From positions 5,712-69,711 of the forward strand of contig JAXGIS010000011.1 in assembly GCA_040770645.1 (NCBI GenBank): a stretch of 64,000 bases of DNA. Reading direction: 5' to 3'. A program made the position numbers and the translations under genes. Positions 55,983-64,000 of this stretch are shown piece by piece (the stretch's first letter is position 1; each line of letters starts with the position of its first letter). This DNA comes from JAAYZX01 sp040770645. Its GTDB lineage: Bacteria; Actinomycetota; Thermoleophilia; RBG-16-64-13. A model generated the notes under the pieces. The model did not search any database. It was not told where the DNA came from and was given only the letters and a program-made list of their open reading frames with translations.

Positions 55983-58211
55983 GTGGACACGCCGGGCGCC
56001 GTCAGGCGCGGTGCCGCCGCCTTCCTACACCGTGCCCGTGCGCTCCACCAAGAGGCGCTTGGGGCCCATGGCCCCTCTGCTCCCCTCGGCTTTCCTCGCA
56101 CCATCTATCACCTGCCCATCATCTTCAGCGTGACAGGTCGGGCCGTGAGGACGTTGGGTGATGTGGCGTGGGTGTTGGAAGAGGCGGAGCACCTCATCAC
56201 GGCCGAGGCTGCTTCGCAGCAGTGGACCCCCAGCCCAAATGCCCTGCTCGAGGCGGGGATGGCGGCCCTGTGGTTGGCAGAGGTGATCCAGGCACTGACC
56301 CACCTGGGGCTTGACCCCTCTCCCGGGGGCGACATGTGGCTCGGTGCGGCCGACGACGCCGTCATGCGGGCGCGCGGCGTGGAGTTCGTGGAGGGCTCGG
56401 TCGCCGGCTTTGTGGCCGTTAGCGGCGCTGCACCCTCGGTGGAGGCGGCGGTGAATCTGGCCCGCGAGATGCAACAGAAGTCGCTCTACGTCTTCATGGC
56501 GGGCGAGGGCTGGGAGTGCGACGAGCCTGTCACTGCCACCCACGCCCTGCACGTCTCGCATGCCCCACACGTCCCGTACGCCCCACACGTGGCCGGTTCC
56601 CGCCAAATCTCTTTCGCCGAGCAACTGAGGGAAGGCGGTGTCCGGCTGGGTTGGGAGACGCGCCTCGTCCCCTTCGGGCCCGATGTTTTTGCGCACGCCT
56701 ACTCCATCGGCTTCGCCGTCCGAGTGGCCATGGCCTTCGGAGGGGTAGAGCCCGGCGATTACCACCGTCTCTTCACCTACATCAAAGACAGGTTGCGCGC
56801 CTTCGTGGCGGTGTTGGGTCCTGTGACTGATCTGCAGTTGGCAGCCGCGGCCGGCGCCGCCAACTTCGGGCTCCCTGCCATTGCCACCGCGAACATCCCG
56901 TCGGTACCGCTCCCCGGCGTCTCCTCGGAGCCGTGGATGGTGCCCCATGTGCCGCTCAGCGACCTGGCGGAGCGGGCCATTGAGGTGCGTGGTATCAAGA
57001 TCGTAGTCACTGATGTCCCGGTACCGGTGGCCTACGGCCCCGCCTTCGTGGGGGAACGTATTCGCCGCGACGTTATGCGCCTGGACCTGGGGGGCCCGGA
57101 GGCGCACGGCTGCGAGCTGCTGGTGATGGCGGACGGCGTGAAAGACGGCCGGGTGATGGTGGTGGGTCCGGACGTGGACGATCGACCCGTGGGCGCCACC
57201 CTTCCGGTTGGCATTCTGGTGGAGGTGGCGGGGCACCGGATGCAGCAGGACTTCGAATCTGTGCTGGAGCGTCGGATACACCACTCGCTCAACGAAGCCG
57301 AGGGACTGCACCACGTAGGCCAACGCGATTCCATATGGCTGCGTTTAAGCCGGGCGGCTGCGGAGGCGGGCTTCCGGCTGGAACACCTGGGGCGCATCAT
57401 TCACGCCAGGTTGCACGCGGATCTGGGCGAGATCGTGGACAGGGTTCAAGTCACCCTCTTCACGAATGAGAAAGATGTGGTGGCGCTCCAAGAGCGGGCG
57501 CAGGCGGTCTATCGCGAACGCGACGAACGCATAGGTTCCCTCACCGACGAGGCCGTGGATGAGTTCTACTCCTGCGCCTTATGTCAGAGCTTCGCCCCCG
57601 ATCACATCTGCATCATCACGCCGGAGCGATCCGGTCTCTGCGGTGCTTACAGCTGGCTCGACGGCAAAGCCTCCTTCGGGATCAACTCCGCCGGACCCAA
57701 CCGGCCGATCACCAAAGGGCGGATGGTGGATGAAGTGCTTGGCTCGTGGGAGGGGGTCAACGCCTTCGTTCACGAGGCGTCCCACGGCACTGTGGGGCGC
57801 ATCAACTTCTATACACTGCTTGACCATCCCATGACTTCCTGCGGCTGCTTCGAGTGCATCTCGGGGGTGCTGCCCATGTGCAATGGGGTGTTCACGGCGG
57901 ATCGTGACCATCCCGGCATGACTCCCAGTGGAATGAACTTCACCACATTGGCAGGTATGGTGGGGGGCGGGGTGCAGACACCAGGCTTCATGGGTCATTC
58001 GCGTGCCTACGTGGGCTCACGCAGGTTCTTGAGCGCCGATGGCGGGATTCTGCGTGTGGTGTGGATGACGCGACGGCTGAAGGAGGCGCTGCGCACGGAG
58101 ATCGAGGCGGCGGCGGTGGCGGCCGGGCATCCGGACTTCTGGGACAAGATCGCCAGTGAGGATGATGCGGTGGAGGAGGAAGAGGTTATGGATTTCCTGA
58201 TCCCCCGGTAG
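55983..58211 (+). CDS. acsB: Acetyl-CoA synthase (CODH/ACS beta subunit)
   Basis: AcsB condenses a methyl group, CO and CoA at the nickel-containing A-cluster. The bacterial N-terminal domain (YHLPIIFSVTGRAVRTLGD) is present. The A-cluster cysteines are all in place: YSCALCQSFAPDHICIITPERSGLC supplies four and MTSCGCFE two, with the expected Phe in CQSFAP. GMTPSGMNFTTLAGMVGGG and the terminal part are complete. The frame is intact over 743 residues. GTG 55983 follows GAGGAGG. Compared with the Moorella protein, the N-terminal domain has an extra His-rich stretch around 56538-56590. It is the last gene of the operon; no CODH gene follows. Confidence 0.95.
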   Translation: MDTPGAVRRGAAAFLHRARALHQEALGAHGPSAPLGFPRTIYHLPIIFSVTGRAVRTLGDVAWVLEEAEHLITAEAASQQWTPSPNALLEAGMAALWLAEVIQALTHLGLDPSPGGDMWLGAADDAVMRARGVEFVEGSVAGFVAVSGAAPSVEAAVNLAREMQQKSLYVFMAGEGWECDEPVTATHALHVSHAPHVPYAPHVAGSRQISFAEQLREGGVRLGWETRLVPFGPDVFAHAYSIGFAVRVAMAFGGVEPGDYHRLFTYIKDRLRAFVAVLGPVTDLQLAAAAGAANFGLPAIATANIPSVPLPGVSSEPWMVPHVPLSDLAERAIEVRGIKIVVTDVPVPVAYGPAFVGERIRRDVMRLDLGGPEAHGCELLVMADGVKDGRVMVVGPDVDDRPVGATLPVGILVEVAGHRMQQDFESVLERRIHHSLNEAEGLHHVGQRDSIWLRLSRAAAEAGFRLEHLGRIIHARLHADLGEIVDRVQVTLFTNEKDVVALQERAQAVYRERDERIGSLTDEAVDEFYSCALCQSFAPDHICIITPERSGLCGAYSWLDGKASFGINSAGPNRPITKGRMVDEVLGSWEGVNAFVHEASHGTVGRINFYTLLDHPMTSCGCFECISGVLPMCNGVFTADRDHPGMTPSGMNFTTLAGMVGGGVQTPGFMGHSRAYVGSRRFLSADGGILRVVWMTRRLKEALRTEIEAAAVAAGHPDFWDKIASEDDAVEEEEVMDFLIPR

Positions 58212-58495
58212 GGCATCCGGCGCTGGAGTTGGAGCCGCTGTTCTGAGGGATGGTAGCAAGGCCCTGCCTGGGCGCACATTAGCCGGTCCTTTTGATTGGG
58301 GGCGAGGCCGGCCGGGTAGATAACCACCCACGCATCGCACCGAGTCCGCCAACCGTGACCTGGGCGCAACCTCACCGCACCAAGCGCAAGTGGCCGGGCT
58401 CCTCTTCTTGGCGAAGCAGTTCAGCATCATCCCGGCCGCCATCAGCATCCGTTCCAGTAAGCCTCTCACCAGGGAGACCCTCCTGAAGGAGGGTA
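58212..58495 (+). other. Intergenic region after acsB
   Basis: No convincing gene is visible in these roughly 280 bases. Short frames on both strands show no motif. The next recognisable sequence is the RCC1-like fragment on the minus strand. Confidence 0.35.
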
Positions 58496-58637
58496 GTATC
58501 TTCAGTCCCCGCTACCCAGGTCGGTTGATTCCGTTGGACCTGGGTACCGTCTCCCAGTCGGCCGCTACCGTTGCACCCCAGGCCCACAGAGAGCCGTCCG
58601 TCTTCAGGGCCAGGGAGTGCTGGAGTCAGCGGCCACG
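58496..58637 (-). pseudogene. RCC1-repeat fragment
   Basis: On the minus strand, LALKTDGSLWAWG in one frame continues as CNGSGRLGDGTQVQRNQPTWV in the next. This is a textbook RCC1 beta-propeller blade (W.WG.N..G.LGDGT...R..P..V). Only about one blade is left, with a frame break in the middle and no start, so it looks like the remnant of a larger secreted propeller protein. Confidence 0.5.
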
Positions 58638-58770
58638 AGGAGGCAGTTCCGCGGCATTTTTAGCCAAATGGTTGGCGGTAATCTCTTTTCCTTTAACATG
58701 GGCTCATTCAAAGTCCAGCCTACCCCCTTTCCGGCCGTCCTCGGTAAGACCGTCGCCAAGGAGGATATCC

Positions 58771-61177
58771 ATGAGGGAAACCAATCCCGTGATGCCGCCC
58801 CCTCCCCGAGGTCCCCCAAACGCCGCGCCTGGCTCATCCCTGTCATCGTTGCCGCGATCGTGGTGGTGTTGGCCGGAGCGGGCGTCGGCGCGTTTTTGGG
58901 CTTCCAGAGGCGGAGGCGACGAAGTGGCCGAGACCGAAGGTACGATTGCAAGCACCACTACGTCCGCGGTCGGTGACTCCCATGGATTGGGGAGAGTCGA
59001 AGTCCTCGACCCAGATCCCGCGCGCGCGTGGTGGCGAGTGAGCGCGTCGGGGTCGGGCCCGCCGATCAAGTGCTTGTCCTCATGGCCGAGGGCAAGGGTC
59101 GCGCGGAAGCAAGGCGGTGGCAGCCGGAGCTGGGCGGATCGGTGGTCGGAGAGGTGGAGTACATCGGGCTCTACCAGATCCAGACGTCCGGCACCACCGC
59201 ACAGGACTTGGAGTCGGCCGTAGAGCAGGGCAAGCGCCAGCTGATGTCGACGCCGCCTTCCCCAACAGGGTCGTCGCCGAGAAGGTCTCCATAGAGGAAT
59301 TGGGCAATGTTCCCCCTTGCGCGACCCGCTTTACACGACCGATGACAGCGGGCGGGCCTACGAGATGATCGGCCTTCAAGACGCCTGGGACATCATCCGG
59401 GCCAGTGGAGTGGAAATGGGCCCCGCTCATGTGGGGGTGATCGACAGCCCCGTATACACCAACTCCGGCCACAGCTTCGGCCCTGATCTCCACTTCCCGG
59501 ACGATAAGGGCGCTACCCGCCGGGCAAGCCGCGTGCCAGGGGTCTGGAAGCGAAGGACCTCACCGACCAACCTGCCGACCACAGCGGGGGTCTCTCACGG
59601 CACCCAGGTGGCCCACATCATCGGCGCCGACCCCGAAAGCTGGCGGCACCGCCGGTGGCCGGGGTGATAGGAGAGAAGCTCACCATGACCTTCGGCCGAG
59701 TGCAGACCGGCAACTGGAGGTACCCGGCCGAGAACCCGGATGAGGATGATCCCACCCAGTATCCAGGGCTTCTTCGTCCGAGAACTGGTCGAGATGCATA
59801 AACAGATCAAGAGGAAGCTACCACGGTCATCAATCTATCCTGGGACCTACAGAGCCTGGGGACAACAACCGCTGGAGGGCGAAGCCTACAAAAGGTTCTT
59901 CGAGAAAATGAACCGTCCAGGAGTGGTTTTCGTGGCCGCCGCTGGGAACGAGAACGGTGTTCTCGACGGCTCCAACTACGGCCCGGGGGAATCAGTCTGC
60001 CCAACGTCATTACCGTGGGAGCGCTGGATAACGCCGGCAACCGGGCTACAGCCGCCGACTGGTATGATCCGGCGGAGCTCCAAGCCGCATATGACGCCCG
60101 CGTGAAGGCGGGTACCATCCCGGCCGACACGACACTCGAGAACTTCATCGCCAAACTCAAAAGCGGTTCGAACTACGTCGGCGACGCAGGGAGGTGACCA
60201 TCGCGGCCTGTGGGACGAAAGTGCCCACCGGTCTTGATCCTGAGGGCAAACCGGTGACGAACAACGGCACCAGCTTCGCCACCCCAGGTGGTGGCGGCGA
60301 TCGCCCTCATGCAGTCCGCATCAACCCTAAGTTGTCAGCGGCAGACATCAAGCGCATCCTCACCGAGTCGGCTGTAGGCGAGGTTGAGCAGAGCCGACAG
60401 GACCAGGGTGGCAGTACCGGCCGAGGTGGGCGGCGGAGTGCTGCAGGTCGACGCGGCCGTGCTTCAGACCATCAACGAGCTGAGGGCCGGTCCTCCCGAC
60501 GACCCCGACTACCCCAAGCTGCCACCCCTCGACCGCGATGAACTGCAGGACTGGCGAAGGTGCGGCTCACGGCCGCCGGCGGTCCCAAGGACTTCACCCT
60601 CACCGCCTCGATCGGCCGCGCCGACCCAGTGGAACCCGGGTGAAGATAGAGGTGAACAGGCAACATGTACTGACCGGATCGACCACGCAGTCGGTTTCCA
60701 GTGGTGGGGAAGCCGCGTGGGACATAACAGTCGAAGAGGACTCGGTGTTCATCCGCGTGTCGTGCGTCTCGACAACGGTGGGTGTGCGTTCCTGACGCTG
60801 GAATCTGAGAGTGCCGACCCGACCGGCACTTTCGACCTGTCCGGGAAGTGGAACGGCACTGCCGTCCTCATAGGCGGCGACAATATTGAAGACGTCGAGG
60901 CCGGAAGAGTCGCTTACCCTATCACTCTCGTTCAATGGCAACGTGGGGCAGGCTTCACTCGAGGGTTATTCCTCGCAAGTTAGCGTCTCGAGTGATGGGC
61001 AAGCCGTCTCCTTTTCGTTTTCGGAGTCCGCCTTCGGAATCACCGCCAACGCCACCTTCGACGGTAGGGTCACCCAGCAAGATGGCAACACTCTCGATCA
61101 ATGGCACGATGACGTTAATCCTTGCGGGCTCGGACGGCTCCGCCCACTACCAGTATAGTTGGTCCGCACGGAGATGA
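58771..61177 (+). pseudogene. Subtilisin-like serine protease (S8) with many frame breaks
   Basis: ATG 58771 has an AAGGAGG site and begins RETNPVMPPPP, then a membrane anchor (RRAWLIPVIVAAIVVVLAGAGVGAFLGF). A possible I9-type prodomain follows (VLVLMAEGKG to about 59280). The catalytic triad regions appear in order: Asp in HVGVIDSPVY, His in SHGTQVAHIIG, the oxyanion Asn in VFVAAAGNENG, and Ser in NNGTSFATP. A beta-rich C-terminal domain ends SWSARR. About ten indels break the frame. All key residues remain, so this may be a good gene read badly, or a young pseudogene. The protein would be an extracellular, membrane-tethered protease of about 800 residues. Confidence 0.7.
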
Positions 61178-61324
61178 CACGTCTGCGGGCCGCACGCATA
61201 CCTTCTCCCGCCGGGTAGCCGTTCGGTCGGGATGGTGCGAGAAGGCGCTCAGGGAGTCCGTCGACCACAATAGAAGCTCCACGGTAAGCTCGCTGTCAGA
61301 AAGAGGGCGAACCGGCCGCGCTCA

Positions 61325-62333
61325 TTATGCGACCACTTTCGGAAACACCGACAACTGGATCAACTCCTCTTCCCAGACGAGCCCAGAACCCGAGACCCAC
61401 TCGCCCTCCAGGCGGACTTCGTAACCCAGGTCGGCCGCCGCGTGTTCTTCCATCTTCGACTCCATGATCTGAGCGAACGAACGCAGAGCAGAAGCTTCCG
61501 GGTCGAAGTCCTTCGTCACCTTTGGCCCGCCCAGGAGAGCCTCGAGTGCGTAGCCGCGAAGGAGTTTGGGATAGAGGTGGGCAGACCGTTTGGTAAGCCG
61601 CAACAGATCCAGGCAGACGAACCGGCCGCCCAAGAACACCACCGCTCCCACCATCCTCTCCAGAATCGGCAAGGTCGATTTCAAAGGTTCGGAGGATCTT
61701 CTCAAGGTCAGCCTTGCTCGCCTCGTAGGTGTCGGCCATGGCCATGGTGGGGGAATGACCGCCCAGGATGCGAGAAGTCTCGCCGCTTCGTCCCAGACCG
61801 CGCCCTGGTCGGAGCTGAAATGCTGCGCGCAGATACTGCGGCTCTTCGACCGCTCCGTTCCAGTCCGCCTCGGCTGCCCGCTTCCGGGCGTGCCTGGTCA
61901 TGCTCTCGCGCACTTGCCTCTCCTTTTTTCTCTGCGGAGAGCCGGGTGGCTGGCGTAGGACCCGGAGGGAGAAAACCCCGGCGCCGACTCCACCGGCCGT
62001 TCTCACAGCTCACCGGGAGCACTGCCTTCCCCACTCCCACCAGGATGGTGGTGTTGACGATGCGGTTCTGTTTGGCCCCGACCAGTTCTTCTCCATCGAA
62101 TATCAGCACCGGCCAGGGACCCATGTTCACGGCCTGCAAGTAGGGAACGGACCCGGCGTCGCTCACCTCGGTCACGGTAAGAGTGTGCCGGGGGAGGGCT
62201 TGATCAAGGGGAGCACGTAGCGCGCCGCTCCTTCCCGCACTGAGCGCAAAGGCAGGATGCTGAGCGGACCATCCGACATCGGCGCTCCCAGGCGGAGCGC
62301 ACCGATTGTCTCCCTGACTTTCTGTTCGTACAT
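61325..62333 (-). CDS. ARPP-1 family protein (frameshifted as read)
   Basis: The N-terminal part has LTVTEVSDAGSVPYLQAVNMGPWPVLIFDGEELVGAKQNRIVNTTILVG, which is characteristic of the ARPP-1 family (named for association with ARG and rhodanese-phosphatase proteins). After a broken middle (about 61700-62000), the C-terminus reads MVGAVVFLGGRFVCLDLL...YALEALLG...EEELIQLSVFPK, also as in that family. The biochemical function of ARPP-1 proteins is not known. ATG at 62333 has a GAGAGG site. Expected length is about 330 residues. Confidence 0.75.
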
Positions 62334-62644
62334 GACGGCCTCTCTTTCTTGGCGGCGCGGCTCCCCTCCTCTCATACACAGTGTGGCATGTGCCTCGGAC
62401 GGGGAAAGCTCATGGGACGAATGCGGAGCGGAGATAGCGAGTCGCGATACTCACGGGAGTCCGCCCAAGCGCGGGGCTGGGCCGGGCGCGAGCAGGCAGT
62501 AGAATCTCGGCCTGAGACGGCGAGATCTAGCCGAGGCAGGTCCCGATATCACCGGCCCGTCTCGAGGGACCCACAAGTATCCCGACGCGCCCTGGGCTCC
62601 AGGGAACCCCGACTCGTGGAGATCCTGGTAGGCCGATGACCGGG

Positions 62645-62915
62645 CTACAGGACGAAAGCCCTCCTGACCTGGGGACGGGTCAGGTAGACGATCACGACCA
62701 AGGGCAGAAGGATCGGCAATAGACGACCGGTAGAACTGGTCGAACACGAGGTTAGATATCACCCAGGCCGATCGCGATGACCGACACTGTGAGCAAGGCG
62801 GTCCACGCCCAGCAGCCGGCGTCCACGAGGAACGAGATCGCGAAAATGAGGTGAAGCGCGCCGATCACGAGCATAATGACTCCCGCCCAGATGGCTCTCG
62901 CTCCCCCGATATCCC
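62645..62915 (-). CDS. Small membrane protein remnant
   Basis: One minus-strand frame reads RAIWAGVIMLVIGALHLIFAISFLVDAGCWAWTALLTVSVIAIGLG, giving two membrane helices. After a frame break, LLPILLPLVVIVYLTRPQVRRAFVL ends at the stop (62645). Three to four helices in about 85 residues resemble small actinobacterial membrane proteins of unknown function. No start codon is clear, and the 5' end overlaps the end of istB. Confidence 0.35.
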
Positions 62916-63650
62916 GATCTTTCCTCCTTCCTCCTTTCTCAGTCCCAGCAGCCCGGCCCGCTGTTTGTCCTTGAGGCGGTAGCTATGACTTTTGCTGGTG
63001 ATGGTGGTCGCGTGATGCAGGAGGCGGTCGAGCATGGCCGTGGCGATCACCTCGTCTCCGGAGAAAGATTTCGGCCCACTCGGCGTAGCTCTTGTTGCTC
63101 GTTGAGGATGATGGAGCCTCGTTCATAGCGACGAGAGATGACTTCGAAGAGGAGACCCGCCTGTCCGGCCTCCAGAGGCAGAAAGCCGATCTCGTCTCGT
63201 CGAGGATGAGGACGCTGGGGCGGGTATAGGTGCGAAGGCGAAAGCGCGTAGCTGCCGGCTTTCATGGCCTACGTGAGGGGTTCGTGACCTTGGCGGCCAC
63301 CGATGTGAACTTCACGTGCAGGCACTTGTGGATGGCGGCCAGCCAAGGCTACGGTCAGGTGCGTTTGCCCACACCGGGAGGCCCGAGCAGGATGACGTTC
63401 TCGGCCCGCTCCACATAGGCGCAGGTCGTAAGTTCCCACAGTTGTTTCTGGTTGACCGAGGGTTGAAAGCCGAAGTCGAAATCGTCGAGCGTCCGTCGGA
63501 AGGGGAAGGAGGCCGACCGTAGCATCATCCCCTGAGCCGAAGGTCCGCGGCCCTCACCTCCTCTTCCAAAAGCCCGAGCAGGAACTCCAAGTAGCTCTGG
63601 TCCTTCTTCGCTGCTTATTCAGCAAAGAGTGAGAGCGTGATGGTGAGCTG
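62865..63650 (-). mobile_element. istB: IS21-family istB helper ATPase, broken
   Basis: IstB is the AAA+ helper of IS21-type transposition. Pieces in order on the minus strand are SYLEFLLGLLEEEV, FPFRRTLDDFDFGFQPSVN, YVERAENVILLGPPGVGK (Walker A), AIHKCLHVKFTS, GLLFEVISRRYERGSIILN, and the C-terminal IATAMLDRLLHHATTITSKSHSYRLKDKQRAGLL. At least six frame breaks occur. The istA transposase would lie at higher coordinates but cannot be recognised before the window ends, and no terminal inverted repeats were found. Confidence 0.75.
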
Positions 63651-64000
63651 GGGTGGGTGCAGCCGATCATCTTGAGGAGCGCAGGTCGGGCGAGTGTCTC
63701 GAAGTTGATGAGACATCCGCCGGGTGGACCGGCCAGAGCGCACACAGGGACAGAGGACGGGCGGCCCCCTTCCGCTTCTCGGTCGGCCAACCCGAAGACG
63801 AACGAGCCTCCCGGGCCCGTGTCCAGCCGGGAGGACGGCAAGGCCGGTCATACTGATACCGTGACCGGGGTCTTTGTACGCCACCAAGACCGGATCAACA
63901 AGCTGCTGAAAGAAGAGGCCGCGAAAAAGGGTGAAGAGCCGGCCCTGTCCCCCAGATTCGCCTCCACGATCTCAGACACGCTTGCCACCCTGCCAATCGC
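63651..64000. other. Right edge, unresolved
   Basis: This stretch should hold the start of istB and possibly istA, but I can identify neither. A plus-strand frame from about 63860 to the edge reads as a charged peptide (RINKLLKEEAAKKGEE) without a known motif. Sequence quality here looks poor. Confidence 0.3.

Noticed and set aside
1..64000. CRISPR arrays, prophage, integrase or replication origin
   Set aside because: No regularly spaced short repeats, cas genes, phage structural genes, integrase or DnaA-box cluster were seen.

Overview
The window is a high-GC, gene-dense piece of an anaerobic actinobacterial (Actinomycetota) chromosome. This rests on whiA beside rapZ and a gap-pgk-tpi-secG run, an actinobacterial-type pyrF, GTG/TTG starts, possible leaderless promoters, and a Wood-Ljungdahl (acetyl-CoA synthase) operon. 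The lineage is inferred; an uncultured, acetogen-like actinobacterial class fits best.

Layout. 1-8.4 kb: tldD-pmbA, pyrE, hup, pyrF, a minus-strand membrane protein, a D,D-carboxypeptidase and a fruK-type sugar kinase. 8.4-11.1 kb: rsfS, tRNA-Ala(GGC), and a translationally coupled trio ending in a PrsW-type membrane protease. 11.6-17.5 kb: two cassettes, each a GEMM-I (c-di-GMP-I) riboswitch with a built-in terminator followed by a large secreted repeat protein; the two proteins share a repeat module of about 220 residues. 17.8-23.1 kb: uvrA, a HAD phosphatase and hflX, convergent with an M42 peptidase. 24.6-34 kb: uvrC-ogt-rapZ-whiA-gap-pgk-tpi-gpmI-secG. 34.1-39.9 kb: oppABCDF. 40.0-42.5 kb: RNase P RNA, a cyclic-2,3-diphosphoglycerate-synthetase-like protein and Fe-type superoxide dismutase. 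43.2-45.9 kb: murI-rph-rdgB and a zincin. 46.0-47.4 kb (minus): an XRE regulator and a RING-finger/CPBP membrane protein. 47.5-58.2 kb: larC-fhs-acsV-cooC-fchA-folD-acsD-acsB. 58.5-64 kb: a poorly preserved tail with an RCC1 fragment, a subtilase, an ARPP-1 protein, a small membrane protein and IS21 istB.

The 47.5-58.2 kb operon supplies the folate branch (Fhs, FchA, FolD), the corrinoid protein small subunit (AcsD), its reductive activator (AcsV), a nickel maturation ATPase (CooC/AcsF), the nickel-handling LarC and acetyl-CoA synthase itself (AcsB). CODH (AcsA/CooS), AcsC, the methyltransferase AcsE, methylene-THF reductase and formate dehydrogenase are not in the window.

Over forty single-base frame breaks interrupt genes, many of them housekeeping genes whose parts align perfectly across the break. 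I read nearly all as sequencing or assembly indels and annotate such genes as one feature. The breaks become denser after 58.5 kb, where real decay is also possible. For broken genes the span is right but the exact break points are approximate.
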